Part shown: positions 1-6,683 of the stretch, one piece after another | Numbering within the stretch: the first letter of the stretch is position 1 | Layout: each line of letters starts with the position of its first letter | DNA from: Acidobacteriota bacterium | Lineage (GTDB): Bacteria; Actinomycetota; Acidimicrobiia; Acidimicrobiales; RAAP-2 | Assembly (NCBI GenBank): GCA_018970215.1 | Contig: JAGWWX010000008.1 | Location: 1-40,501 of the forward strand | Length of the DNA stretch: 40,501 nt | Direction of reading: 5' to 3' | Notes under the pieces: model-generated | What the model was told of the DNA's origin: nothing | What the model saw: only the letters and a program-made list of their open reading frames with translations | Database searches by the model: none | Program-made: the position numbers and the translations under genes

Positions 1-148
1 TGTGGAGGCCAACGCGTTCGCCACGGCAACTTTCCTCTGGAACGACGACGCTCCCTGGCATATTGCTCAATCGGGATGGGCCGGTCGACTCGTGGCCCAT
101 GATGGCGAGATACTGACAGTGGGAAGTTGGCCGAAGGGGGACGAGTGA
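1..148 (+). CDS. C-terminal end of an ApbE-like FAD:protein FMN transferase (partial)
   Basis: An open frame enters from the left edge and stops at 146-148; the visible 48 residues contain VEANAFATATFLW followed by AGRLVAHDGE and a final WPKGDE. This resembles the end of ApbE-family proteins, where a D/E-A-x-A-x-A-T-A helix lines the flavin site. ApbE proteins move FMN from FAD onto a threonine of membrane or exported redox proteins. The stop overlaps the next start as GTGA, so the two genes are probably translationally coupled. The neighbours (haem membrane protein, NuoF-like protein, ferredoxin) fit a redox role. Only the tail is visible, so the family call is tentative. Confidence 0.55.
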   Translation, partial: VEANAFATATFLWNDDAPWHIAQSGWAGRLVAHDGEILTVGSWPKGDE

Positions 149-735
149 GCGGACTGACGTCTCCATATTTTTGGTACACCTCACGAACCACCGGAGTTGT
201 CTCATTGGTCTTTCTGACTCTCGTCTGCGTGGCGGGAATATTGGTCTCGACGCGAGTGGGTGGACGGCGCATCGGACGCTTTGAGCTCAATGAAATCCAT
301 CGCTCTTTATCAATGTCGGCGATGATCTTCGTCGGGATTCACGTCATCACCACGGTCATCGATACCTACGTTCCGATTGGCTGGATTTCGAGCGTGGTGC
401 CATTCACGAGTCCTTACAAATCTCTCCCCGTGGCCATTGGCACCGTGGCCTTTGACGCCATGTTGGCCGTGTGGCTGACCTCACTCGTGAAAGAACGACT
501 CAACTTTTCCTCCTGGCGCGCCGTTCATTGGGGTTCATATGTGGCATTTGTCACCTCCGCCCTCCACGCGTATACCGTCGGAACCGACGCACATACCCAC
601 TGGTGCCTCTACACCCTGTACGGATGTCTCGGCACCTTGCTCGTGGCCGGAATATGGCGAATCTTCGCGCGTCCCGAACGGGCAGCGGGGCGTACCGCAT
701 ACTCACCGCTTCAGGGAAGGACGCCACGTCGATGA
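145..735 (+). CDS. Ferric-reductase-like transmembrane haem protein
   Basis: A 196-residue membrane protein with about five hydrophobic segments. Four histidines lie in two pairs at the spacing expected for two stacked b-type haems across the membrane: H52 and H66 in one helix pair, H128 and H141 in the other. This is the pattern of the ferric-reductase-like/YedZ/NOX membrane domain, but without any attached FAD/NAD domain, so electrons must come from separate partners. The GTG at 145 is chosen over an upstream TTG at 127 because a GGGGG Shine-Dalgarno sits just before it and it overlaps the previous stop as GTGA. Its end overlaps the next gene as ATGA. I infer a membrane electron conduit fed by the downstream NuoF-like protein and ferredoxin. 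Confidence 0.75.
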   Translation: MSGLTSPYFWYTSRTTGVVSLVFLTLVCVAGILVSTRVGGRRIGRFELNEIHRSLSMSAMIFVGIHVITTVIDTYVPIGWISSVVPFTSPYKSLPVAIGTVAFDAMLAVWLTSLVKERLNFSSWRAVHWGSYVAFVTSALHAYTVGTDAHTHWCLYTLYGCLGTLLVAGIWRIFARPERAAGRTAYSPLQGRTPRR

Positions 736-1991
736 CGACAAAATTTCGCGTTCTCGATGGTGCGCACGACACCCCGGCCGATCTCGCTCAGCACGAAGCG
801 CACTTCGGTCCGATACGTGGACTACATCTGGAGCCGGCGGAACTCAAGGCGTCCGGTCTCACCGGCCGTGGCGGCGCCGGAGTTGCCACGGCGCTGAAGG
901 TGGACTTCCTTCGACAACAAAAGCGCGCCGTGGGCTACGTCGTGGTGAACGCCATGGAAGGCGAGCCGGCCGCCCATAAAGATCGAACACTGATTTCAAA
1001 GAACCCTCACCTCATTCTCGATGGTGCGATGGTTCTCGCCAACATGTTGGGCGCCGACGACGTTGTGGTCTGCGTCGCGCGCGAGCACACGTCCGCCGTA
1101 GCGACGATGAAGGCTGCGATTGCGGAGCGGGGGCGACGACGACTTCAAGGACCGGCGTTCGAACTCATGACACCGCCAGGGCGCTACGTTGCGGGCGAAG
1201 AGTCGGCTCTCGTGCACTGGCTCGACGATGGCGAGGCACTGCCGCAGTACCGCTCAACTCGCCCGTCCGTACTGCGTATCGGTCGGCGCGGCGTCCTCGT
1301 CGACAACGCCGAGACGCACGCAAATGTGGCACTTATTGCTCGGCACGGGTCGGATTGGTTTCGGAGCGTGGGTACCAGTCGGCAACCGGGCACGCTCATC
1401 ACGACGGTCAGCGGACACGGACGTACGACGGTCGTTGAGGTGCCCTACGGCACGCCGATTCGTGATGTCCTACACGCCGCGAGCGTGCCTTTTGACCCCG
1501 TCGCCGTACTGCTCGGTGGGTACGGCGGTACGTGGCTCGCCGGACATCATCTCGATCGGGGATGTGACAACGAATCGTTACAGGGCGTAGGAGCCAACAT
1601 CGGAGCGGGCGTCATTGTCGCCGTGGCCCCACAGGGTTGTGGCGTCGCCGAGACTGCCCGCATTGTGGAGTACATGGCTCGAGAGAGTGCACGTCAATGT
1701 GGTCCATGCGCCTTCGGACTACCCGCGCTCGCGGCGGACCTTGAACTTCTGCGTCGAGGGCACGACGGCGCCTCTGCACTCGCACGTCTCGAAGAACGGT
1801 GCGGCACCATTGAGGGACGCGGTGCCTGTCGACATCCCGACGGGGTCATTCGACTGATTCGGAGTGCGTTACGAACATTCGCCGATGACGTCGTACGGCA
1901 CGCCGGGGGTCAACCCTGTCCACACGCGGCAACGAGTGCCGTGGTCCGCATTCCGCATCGGTCACACCCCGAGACACTGGAGTGGGCATGA
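732..1991 (+). CDS. NuoF-like NADH/FMN-binding iron-sulfur protein
   Basis: A 419-residue soluble protein related to NuoF, the NADH-oxidising subunit of complex I. Visible motifs are GRGGAG at 45-50 (FMN/NADH glycine loop), NAMEGEPAAHKDR near 73-85, GEES near 155-158 and an SLBB-like stretch around 230-270. The C-terminal cluster region has C323-G-P-C326, then C357 and C366 within EGRGAC. In NuoF the motif is CxxCxxC; here the third cysteine position is glycine, so the cluster is either ligated differently or absent. The ATG at 732 overlaps the previous stop as ATGA, which rejects longer upstream starts. It probably oxidises NAD(P)H and passes electrons to the ferredoxin or the haem membrane protein (inference). 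Confidence 0.8.
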   Translation: MTTKFRVLDGAHDTPADLAQHEAHFGPIRGLHLEPAELKASGLTGRGGAGVATALKVDFLRQQKRAVGYVVVNAMEGEPAAHKDRTLISKNPHLILDGAMVLANMLGADDVVVCVAREHTSAVATMKAAIAERGRRRLQGPAFELMTPPGRYVAGEESALVHWLDDGEALPQYRSTRPSVLRIGRRGVLVDNAETHANVALIARHGSDWFRSVGTSRQPGTLITTVSGHGRTTVVEVPYGTPIRDVLHAASVPFDPVAVLLGGYGGTWLAGHHLDRGCDNESLQGVGANIGAGVIVAVAPQGCGVAETARIVEYMARESARQCGPCAFGLPALAADLELLRRGHDGASALARLEERCGTIEGRGACRHPDGVIRLIRSALRTFADDVVRHAGGQPCPHAATSAVVRIPHRSHPETLEWA

Positions 1992-2230
1992 AACGAAAAA
2001 CTCTGAGTTATCTGCTGCGGGTCGATCCCGTGCGATGTGATGGATTTGGGCATTGCGCGGAACTCGCGCCAGAGCTGATCACGCTCGACGAGTGGGGTTA
2101 CCCCATTCTCTCCGGCGAAACGTTCGCACGTTCGCACGTCGAACTCGTCCAGTCAGCGCGTCTGGCGGTTCGCGGCTGTCCGCGTGCGGCGCTCAGCCTG
2201 CAGAGTTTGTCGAGCTCAGAATCGAACTGA
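1988..2230 (+). CDS. Small [3Fe-4S]-type ferredoxin
   Basis: An 80-residue ferredoxin with C17-x5-C23 followed by A-x-x-A-P, and a distal C64-P. This three-cysteine layout is that of actinobacterial [3Fe-4S] ferredoxins, which often serve cytochromes P450; the central position of the C-x2-X-x2-C motif is F20, so no fourth cysteine ligand is present. The ATG at 1988 overlaps the upstream stop as ATGA; a GTG at 1982 is also possible. The last 38 bp overlap the tail of the convergent SGNH gene. As the fourth member of the overlapping redox set it most likely exchanges electrons with the NuoF-like protein. A P450 exists at 25011-26276 but is too far away to imply partnership. Confidence 0.8.
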   Translation: MKRKTLSYLLRVDPVRCDGFGHCAELAPELITLDEWGYPILSGETFARSHVELVQSARLAVRGCPRAALSLQSLSSSESN

Positions 2231-3149
2231 TCGTGGAGCTCACGAGAGGCTCGAGCCGTAGGGAGTATCGCTCGCTGATGTGCATGGTGTCGATGTACAC
2301 GAGTGTGTGATCGACAACAGCGGGACACCAACTTTCAGCACAGAACAGACGATCGACAGGCACAAATTTCACCTTGGCGAGCCGAGCCGCGCGCCAGTCA
2401 CGCGTAGCCGTGGCACCAAAGGTTTTCGGCGCCGTCTCTTCACGCCGAAAGGGAACGCCACACGTGTTGACGCGTGAAGGACGAGCAATGACGCACGCGG
2501 GGCCGGCGAGCGGCAGCAGGGGGCTCGTGCCCCACAGGACGTACTTCGACGATGGACTCTCCGCGCGCATCGCACTCATCGCGTCTGCGACCCCTTGAGC
2601 AAACGACGTGTCAAAAACTGAGCCATACGACGTGGTTCCACCGACGCCAATCACCATCGTGGGGTGAAGTGCCGCAATAGTTGCCGGGAGGCGACGATGA
2701 AACGCCTGGCAGGTTTCCGATTCCGAAGAGAGAAACGCCATCATGCACCCTTCGTACTGCAGCGACGCAATCCGCCAGTGGTGAATCTTGCCCGCGGCCC
2801 GAAGTGCAGGCGTCCAATTTCCAACGGCCGAATCGCCAAATATCACGATCGTGGTCGACGAACTGAGGTCACCCCCGAGACACGGCTTGGGATGCGTCAC
2901 CGTCGAGGTGTCGCCCATTCTGAAACACTTCTCCGACACCGCGTATCGCAGACCGGAGTACATCCACGCATCACTCGAGTTCATCTGCGCGGGGTTTGGA
3001 ACTACCGGCGACACTCGCGTGACATTGCGGGACGCCGCGATCTGTTGCTGCAAGGTGGTCAAGGTGAGCGATGGCGCGGCCTGGGCGGCACCGATGCCCA
3101 CCAGTACGAAAATCGTCACAATGGAGGGTACGACTCGACTCAACCTCAT
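2193..3149 (-). CDS. Secreted SGNH-domain protein (paralogue 1)
   Basis: A 318-residue protein that starts with a signal peptide (MRLSRVV then a hydrophobic run ending AAQAAPS). The SGNH block I motif is FGDSAVGNW with the nucleophile-type serine at S107, and the C-terminal D287-x-x-H290 supplies the usual Asp/His pair. It resembles the SGNH domain found at the C terminus of OafA-type acyltransferases, but here stands alone and is exported. A paralogue with the same plan lies at 38750-39685. In this copy the residue after GDS is alanine, whereas the paralogue has the common histidine. The ATG at 3149 is chosen because it begins a clean signal peptide and has a TAGGCT hexamer 8 bp upstream. 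The substrate is unknown; cell-surface glycan or ester chemistry is a guess. Confidence 0.7.
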   Translation of the reverse strand: MRLSRVVPSIVTIFVLVGIGAAQAAPSLTLTTLQQQIAASRNVTRVSPVVPNPAQMNSSDAWMYSGLRYAVSEKCFRMGDTSTVTHPKPCLGGDLSSSTTIVIFGDSAVGNWTPALRAAGKIHHWRIASLQYEGCMMAFLSSESETCQAFHRRLPATIAALHPTMVIGVGGTTSYGSVFDTSFAQGVADAMSAMRAESPSSKYVLWGTSPLLPLAGPACVIARPSRVNTCGVPFRREETAPKTFGATATRDWRAARLAKVKFVPVDRLFCAESWCPAVVDHTLVYIDTMHISERYSLRLEPLVSSTISSILSSTNSAG

Positions 3150-3157
3150 CGCTCGAG

Positions 3158-3163
3158 AGCCTA
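3158..3163 (-). promoter_or_regulatory. Candidate -10 hexamer of a leaderless SGNH transcript
   Basis: TAGGCT on the minus strand ends 8 bp before the ATG at 3149, and no Shine-Dalgarno is visible. This matches the TANNNT pattern seen at other lone genes in the window. Confidence 0.45.
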
Positions 3164-3237
3164 CCGAAAGGTCGCCCGCATTCGGAAAGTATGCAACGTC
3201 ACTTCGAGAGAACTGCCACTGTGTGTACTGCCACCTT

Positions 3238-3588
3238 CTAGAGCTGTTGTAACTCAATGCGATTACCGAAAGGGTCACGCAGGTAGCAGCGAGTCACGCC
3301 CTCGAGCGCAGTGTCAAAGAGCGTCGCGAATCCCGCGTGAGTAGCGGTGGCAATGATCTCATCAAAGTTCTCCACCACGAGGCAGATGTGCGCCTTGTCG
3401 GAAGCCCGGAATGCGCTGTCGACGCCCAAATGAAGTGCGACTCCCTCTTTCTCGTACCAGCGACCACCGCGGTGTAGGAGGGCCGGTGGCTTGGGAACCA
3501 CGAAGAACCCCAGAACATCACGGTAAAAACTGTCGGCCTGTGCCTCACCGCCCGCCGGCATTGCGAGCTGCACGTGATCGATACGCAT
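3238..3588 (-). CDS. VOC family (glyoxalase-like) protein
   Basis: A 116-residue protein with one vicinal-oxygen-chelate fold unit: an N-terminal MRIDHVQLAMP strand, FYRDVLGF, a central HICLVVE strand and a C-terminal RCYLRDPFGNRIEL. These are typical of the glyoxalase/bleomycin-resistance/dioxygenase superfamily, whose members bind a divalent metal with His and Glu residues; H5, the His of HICLVV and the terminal E are candidates. The ATG at 3588 has GGTGG upstream; a GTG at 3594 would add two residues. It is divergent from bS22. The substrate cannot be told from the sequence. Confidence 0.75.
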   Translation of the reverse strand: MRIDHVQLAMPAGGEAQADSFYRDVLGFFVVPKPPALLHRGGRWYEKEGVALHLGVDSAFRASDKAHICLVVENFDEIIATATHAGFATLFDTALEGVTRCYLRDPFGNRIELQQL

Positions 3589-3612
3589 CGCCACCAGTGT
3601 GGCAGAACGGGA

Positions 3613-3640
3613 TTGACAACGAAATCTAGTAACGTAGAAC
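3613..3640 (+). promoter_or_regulatory. Candidate promoter of bS22
   Basis: A perfect TTGACA lies at 3613-3618. Two possible -10 boxes follow: TAGAAC at 3635-3640 (16-bp spacer) and TAACGT at 3630-3635, the latter 9 bp before the ATG. No Shine-Dalgarno precedes the ATG at 3645, so transcription probably begins at or next to the start codon. Confidence 0.5.
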
Positions 3641-3644
3641 GACC

Positions 3645-3746
3645 ATGGGTTCTCTAATTAAGAAGCGCCGTAAGCGCATGCGGAAAAAGAAGCACAAGAA
3701 GATGCTGAAGCGGACTCGCTGGCAGCGTCGTGCTGCGGGCAAGTAG
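3645..3746 (+). CDS. Small ribosomal subunit protein bS22 (AURKAIP1/COX24-like)
   Basis: A 33-residue extremely basic protein beginning MGSLIKKRRKRMRKKKHKK and ending RTRWQRRAAGK. It closely matches my memory of mycobacterial bS22, which starts MGSVIKKRRKRMSKKKH and has the same RTRxQRR ending; bS22 was found in mycobacterial 30S structures and belongs to the AURKAIP1/COX24 domain family. It is a single cistron convergent with ispE, with only 8 bp between the stops, and has its own promoter. Its position beside 16S rRNA methyltransferase genes fits a ribosomal role. It is so short that many gene finders would miss it. Confidence 0.9.
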   Translation: MGSLIKKRRKRMRKKKHKKMLKRTRWQRRAAGK

Positions 3747-3754
3747 CCCTTTCC

Positions 3755-4492
3755 TCACGCCGTAACGGTTTCACACACCTGCACTTCACCGATCTCGGTA
3801 CGCCATGTGCTACCTATTGCGTGATGACCTTCCACGAAGATGGTGGAACCAGAGCCAGCCAAGGTGGCATTCCCGAATTCTGAGCGTGCTCGAGCGAGGA
3901 TGGCACCAAGGGCGGGATTGACGCGGACGGCCGGATCTTCGAGGTGGTTACGCCCTGTCGGACGCCACCCCTCCGCCCACATCTCATCGAATGCTCGATA
4001 GCACGCAGCCGTATTGATGGGAAACGACGGTACGAGCAGGGTGACGGCTGTTGGTTGAGGGGGCAGCGGTTCGATCGACTCTCCCACACCAGTGACCACG
4101 GCACGACCACCGACCAAGCAAAACGGCACATCGCCCCCTAGGTGAACCGCTCCGTCCAGGTCCGAATAGTTCGCCCAGCGCAGGATTGCCGCGGCGTCAG
4201 CCGACCCACCACCGAGGCCGCCTCCGAGGGGGATGGCCTTTTCTACGATGACGTCAGCGCGACGGTCTACGAGTGTGAGCGCGCGGTGCACCAACGTCGT
4301 ACTCGCCCGATTGAGTTCGTCGACGCCCTCAACGTCACCCCGGTACACAATGCGGTCACCTTCGGCGATTTCGAGCGTGTCGGCCAAGGTGAGCTCTCTC
4401 ATCTCGCTACGTATCTCGTGGTAGCCGTCGGCTCGTACCCCCGTGATTTCGAGGTACCACGTCAGTTTGGCCGGGGCCGCAACGCGTATCAT
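3755..4492 (-). CDS. ispE: 4-diphosphocytidyl-2-C-methyl-D-erythritol kinase
   Basis: A 245-residue GHMP kinase of the MEP isoprenoid pathway, which phosphorylates CDP-methylerythritol at the 2-position using ATP. It has the N-terminal APAKLTWYLEITGVRADGYHEI with the substrate lysine and histidine, the glycine-rich ATP loop PLGGGLGGGSADAA, the GDVPF strand and a C-terminal LAGSGSTIF motif. It is somewhat shorter than the usual 280-300 residues. Its ATG overlaps the rsmA stop as ATGA, giving the rsmA-ispE coupling that is common in Actinobacteria. Confidence 0.93.
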   Translation of the reverse strand: MIRVAAPAKLTWYLEITGVRADGYHEIRSEMRELTLADTLEIAEGDRIVYRGDVEGVDELNRASTTLVHRALTLVDRRADVIVEKAIPLGGGLGGGSADAAAILRWANYSDLDGAVHLGGDVPFCLVGGRAVVTGVGESIEPLPPQPTAVTLLVPSFPINTAACYRAFDEMWAEGWRPTGRNHLEDPAVRVNPALGAILARARSEFGNATLAGSGSTIFVEGHHAIGSTWRTEIGEVQVCETVTA

Positions 4493-5304
4493 CTCGCCGC
4501 CGCGAGTCGCGCAAAGTCAGCGAGTGACAACTCTTCCGGTCGGGCCGTCGGAGCCACACCCGCCGCGGCGAAGTGTTCCGGAGTGGCCCAGGCCGATAAC
4601 GTCCCGCGCAACATCTTGCGACGGTGAGCGAAACCCGTTCGGATGACATCGAAGAGAACCTGCTCCGAGACCACCGATGGTGAGATCTTTACTTCCGGTC
4701 GACGGCGCAACGAGACCAGCGCGGACTCCACCTTGGGTTTCGGATGAAAGACGGTCGGTGGAACACGACCCACGACGGACGCTTCAGCGAAATACTCCAC
4801 CCGGAGTGACACGGCGCCATAGGCGTCGTCACCAACGTGAGCGGCCATTCGTTCACCCACCTCTCGCTGCACCATGACCAACATGCGTTCTATGAGAGGA
4901 ACAGTTTCGAGGAGGTGTAGCACGAGTGGCGTCGCAACGTTGTAGGGCAAGTTGGCTACCACCGTGGTCGGCCGGCCCTGGAGGATCTCTTCATAGTTGG
5001 CGTGAAGAGCGTCGGCTTGGTGCACTCTCACGCCATGTGGATCCACCACACTGTGAAGCGCGGGCAAGAGATAGCGATCTACCTCGATGGCTTCGACGGT
5101 CGCTCCCGTTTCCACTAACGCCAACGTGAGTGACCCGAGGCCCGGTCCAATCTCGAGGACGAAATCGTTCTCCCCCACGTCAGCGAGACGCGCGATGCGA
5201 CGCACCGTATTGGGGTCCGTCACAAAGTTCTGACCAAGTGCCCGGGAGGGCGACAGCCCGTGTTCTTTCAACAGTGATGCGATGGAGGTGTGGGAGTGGG
5301 TCAC
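4489..5304 (-). CDS. rsmA: 16S rRNA (adenine1518-N6/adenine1519-N6)-dimethyltransferase
   Basis: A 271-residue KsgA/RsmA protein that dimethylates two adjacent adenines in helix 45 of 16S rRNA during late 30S assembly. It shows ALGQNFVTDP at the N terminus, the SAM loop LEIGPGLGSLT, the acidic EAIEVD strand and the catalytic NLPYN motif, with the C-terminal helical domain ending DFARLAAAR. The start is a GTG that overlaps the stop of the upstream RlpA-like gene as GTGA, and its own stop overlaps ispE as ATGA, so the three genes are translationally coupled. Confidence 0.95.
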   Translation of the reverse strand: MTHSHTSIASLLKEHGLSPSRALGQNFVTDPNTVRRIARLADVGENDFVLEIGPGLGSLTLALVETGATVEAIEVDRYLLPALHSVVDPHGVRVHQADALHANYEEILQGRPTTVVANLPYNVATPLVLHLLETVPLIERMLVMVQREVGERMAAHVGDDAYGAVSLRVEYFAEASVVGRVPPTVFHPKPKVESALVSLRRRPEVKISPSVVSEQVLFDVIRTGFAHRRKMLRGTLSAWATPEHFAAAGVAPTARPEELSLADFARLAAAR

Positions 5305-5762
5305 CAGGTAACGATGACGGGTTCCATACCCCGCGATAGGGGGGCAAGCTTTTGAAAGCCCGTCGTTGACAGGTCAACGACTCGAGTCTTGGAGTAGGGC
5401 TGAGAGTCGGTGACTTTGCACCACACATAACGACCCGTTCGACGAGACGTGACTTTGATATACACCCCGTAGCGGAGATACGAGACCGCACACTGTCCGG
5501 GGTGCCATCGATACCACGTTGCGTAGCCAACGCGCCATCGATGAGAACCCTGTTGGGGGCGATTCGGCAACGTGGTGGTCGTACTCGTGGTGCTCGACGT
5601 GGTCGTGACATCGTGTGGCAGTCGGCCGGCGGGGCCGATGACGGCGTGCAGCGGGCGGCTGGTCCACTGGGGCGCCGTACTCGCTCGTGCGACGACGGGA
5701 TGTCCCGCGACGACGAACGACGCCGACACGGCGAGCCCCAGAGCAAGCACGCCCAGCATCAT
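5301..5762 (-). CDS. Exported RlpA-like double-psi beta-barrel protein
   Basis: A 153-residue protein with an N-terminal hydrophobic signal (MMLGVLALGLAVSASFVVAG), a Thr/Ser-rich linker around residues 53-66, and a C-terminal barrel domain: GYATWYRW, then CAVSYLRYG, IKVTSRRTGRYVWCKVTD and TRVVDLSTTGFQKLAPL. This is the RlpA-like/DPBB fold, whose members bind or cleave peptidoglycan. It shares its stop with the start of rsmA (GTGA). In many Actinobacteria this position upstream of rsmA is held by the resuscitation-promoting factor rpfB, so this protein may replace it in wall remodelling (inference). No LysM, G5 or Rpf lysozyme-like domain is visible. It starts 123 bp after tatD, the one real gap in this gene string. 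Confidence 0.78.
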   Translation of the reverse strand: MMLGVLALGLAVSASFVVAGHPVVARASTAPQWTSRPLHAVIGPAGRLPHDVTTTSSTTSTTTTLPNRPQQGSHRWRVGYATWYRWHPGQCAVSYLRYGVYIKVTSRRTGRYVWCKVTDSQPYSKTRVVDLSTTGFQKLAPLSRGMEPVIVTW

Positions 5763-5827
5763 CTTGCAACGTCGTGGAGTCCTCAGAATTCCGCCTCTCT
5801 CTGGGACATTGATGAACTACCCACTAA

Positions 5828-5862
5828 GGCTAGACAGCCTCTCTGGGGTGAGGCAACTCACC
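5828..5862. repeat. Stem-loops and possible internal promoter between tatD and the RlpA-like gene
   Basis: The 123-bp gap 5763-5885 holds a perfect hairpin GGTGAG-GCAA-CTCACC at 5847-5862 and a smaller GGCT-AGAC-AGCC at 5828-5839. Read on the minus strand there is TTGCCT, 18 bp, TAGCCT, a plausible promoter for the RlpA-rsmA-ispE part. No T-run follows the hairpins on the minus strand, so a classical terminator is not supported. Confidence 0.35.
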
Positions 5863-5885
5863 AGCGATACAGAAAAATACGTTGG

Positions 5886-6683
5886 TTAGCGAGGCAGCGC
5901 GAAGAGTCTCGCTGTATTTGTCCGAGTGGCTGCAGCAAATTCGTCGAGATCTTCACCTCGTAGTGCCGCGATGAATGTGCCGACGTCGGCGACATAGGCC
6001 GGTTCATTTGTTGTGCCGCGATAGGGCACCGGTGCGAGAAAGGGACTGTCCGTTTCGACGTGCAGACGGTCGAGTGGAACGGTGAGGACGGCGTCGCGGA
6101 GATCGTGAGCGTTCTTAAACGTGACCACACCAGCGACCGAGATATCCGCACCACGTCGCAGACATTCCGCGGCTTCGTTCGGCCCACCCGTGAAACAGTG
6201 GATCACGGTACGTTCCGGCGTACCTTCGGCATCGAGAATGTCAAACAGGTCGCTCCACGCATCACGAGCATGGATGACGAGAGCCAGGTGGAGCTCGTGA
6301 GCGAGCTGAATCTGATCAGCGAACACTCGCTTCTGAATCTCCCGTGGACTGTGTTCGTAGTAGTAGTCGAGACCGCACTCACCCACGCCGACGAGGCGAG
6401 AATCACCCCTGCGGGCGAGAGCGGCCACTTCATCTAGCCCCGAGAGTGCGTCGTGCGGGTGAAGTCCAACGGTGGCGTACAGCGCCACGTCGGGCGTCGA
6501 CTCGGCCTGCGCGAGCGCCATCGCCTCCCGTGAGGTAACGGCATCGGTACCCACCACGATGATGGTGCCGACTCCCCCAGCACGCGCGCGGGCGAGGGTG
6601 TCGCTCACGGACTGCACCACGGCAGGGTCGCCACTCAGATATCTCTCTTGAAGATGACAGTGGGCGTCAGTCCAGGTCGTCAC
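5886..6683 (-). CDS. tatD: TatD family deoxyribonuclease/metal-dependent hydrolase
   Basis: A 265-residue TIM-barrel hydrolase. Metal ligands are visible as DAHCH near the N terminus, GECGLDYYYEHS around residue 97-108, HARDAW near 138, HCFTGG near 162 and ETDSPFLAP near 211. Family members act as 3'-5' exonucleases or DNA-repair and quality-control hydrolases; the exact substrate here is unknown. The GTG start overlaps the metG stop as GTGA, placing it in the metG-tatD string that precedes the RlpA-like gene and rsmA, as in other Actinobacteria. Confidence 0.92.
   Translation of the reverse strand: MTTWTDAHCHLQERYLSGDPAVVQSVSDTLARARAGGVGTIIVVGTDAVTSREAMALAQAESTPDVALYATVGLHPHDALSGLDEVAALARRGDSRLVGVGECGLDYYYEHSPREIQKRVFADQIQLAHELHLALVIHARDAWSDLFDILDAEGTPERTVIHCFTGGPNEAAECLRRGADISVAGVVTFKNAHDLRDAVLTVPLDRLHVETDSPFLAPVPYRGTTNEPAYVADVGTFIAALRGEDLDEFAAATRTNTARLFALPR

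Noticed and set aside
5763-5885. A c-di-AMP (ydaO-type) riboswitch before the RlpA-like gene
   Set aside because: Such riboswitches often precede wall hydrolases in Actinobacteria, but the conserved GGGGGACC and GGGUGAAUCC-like blocks are absent here.
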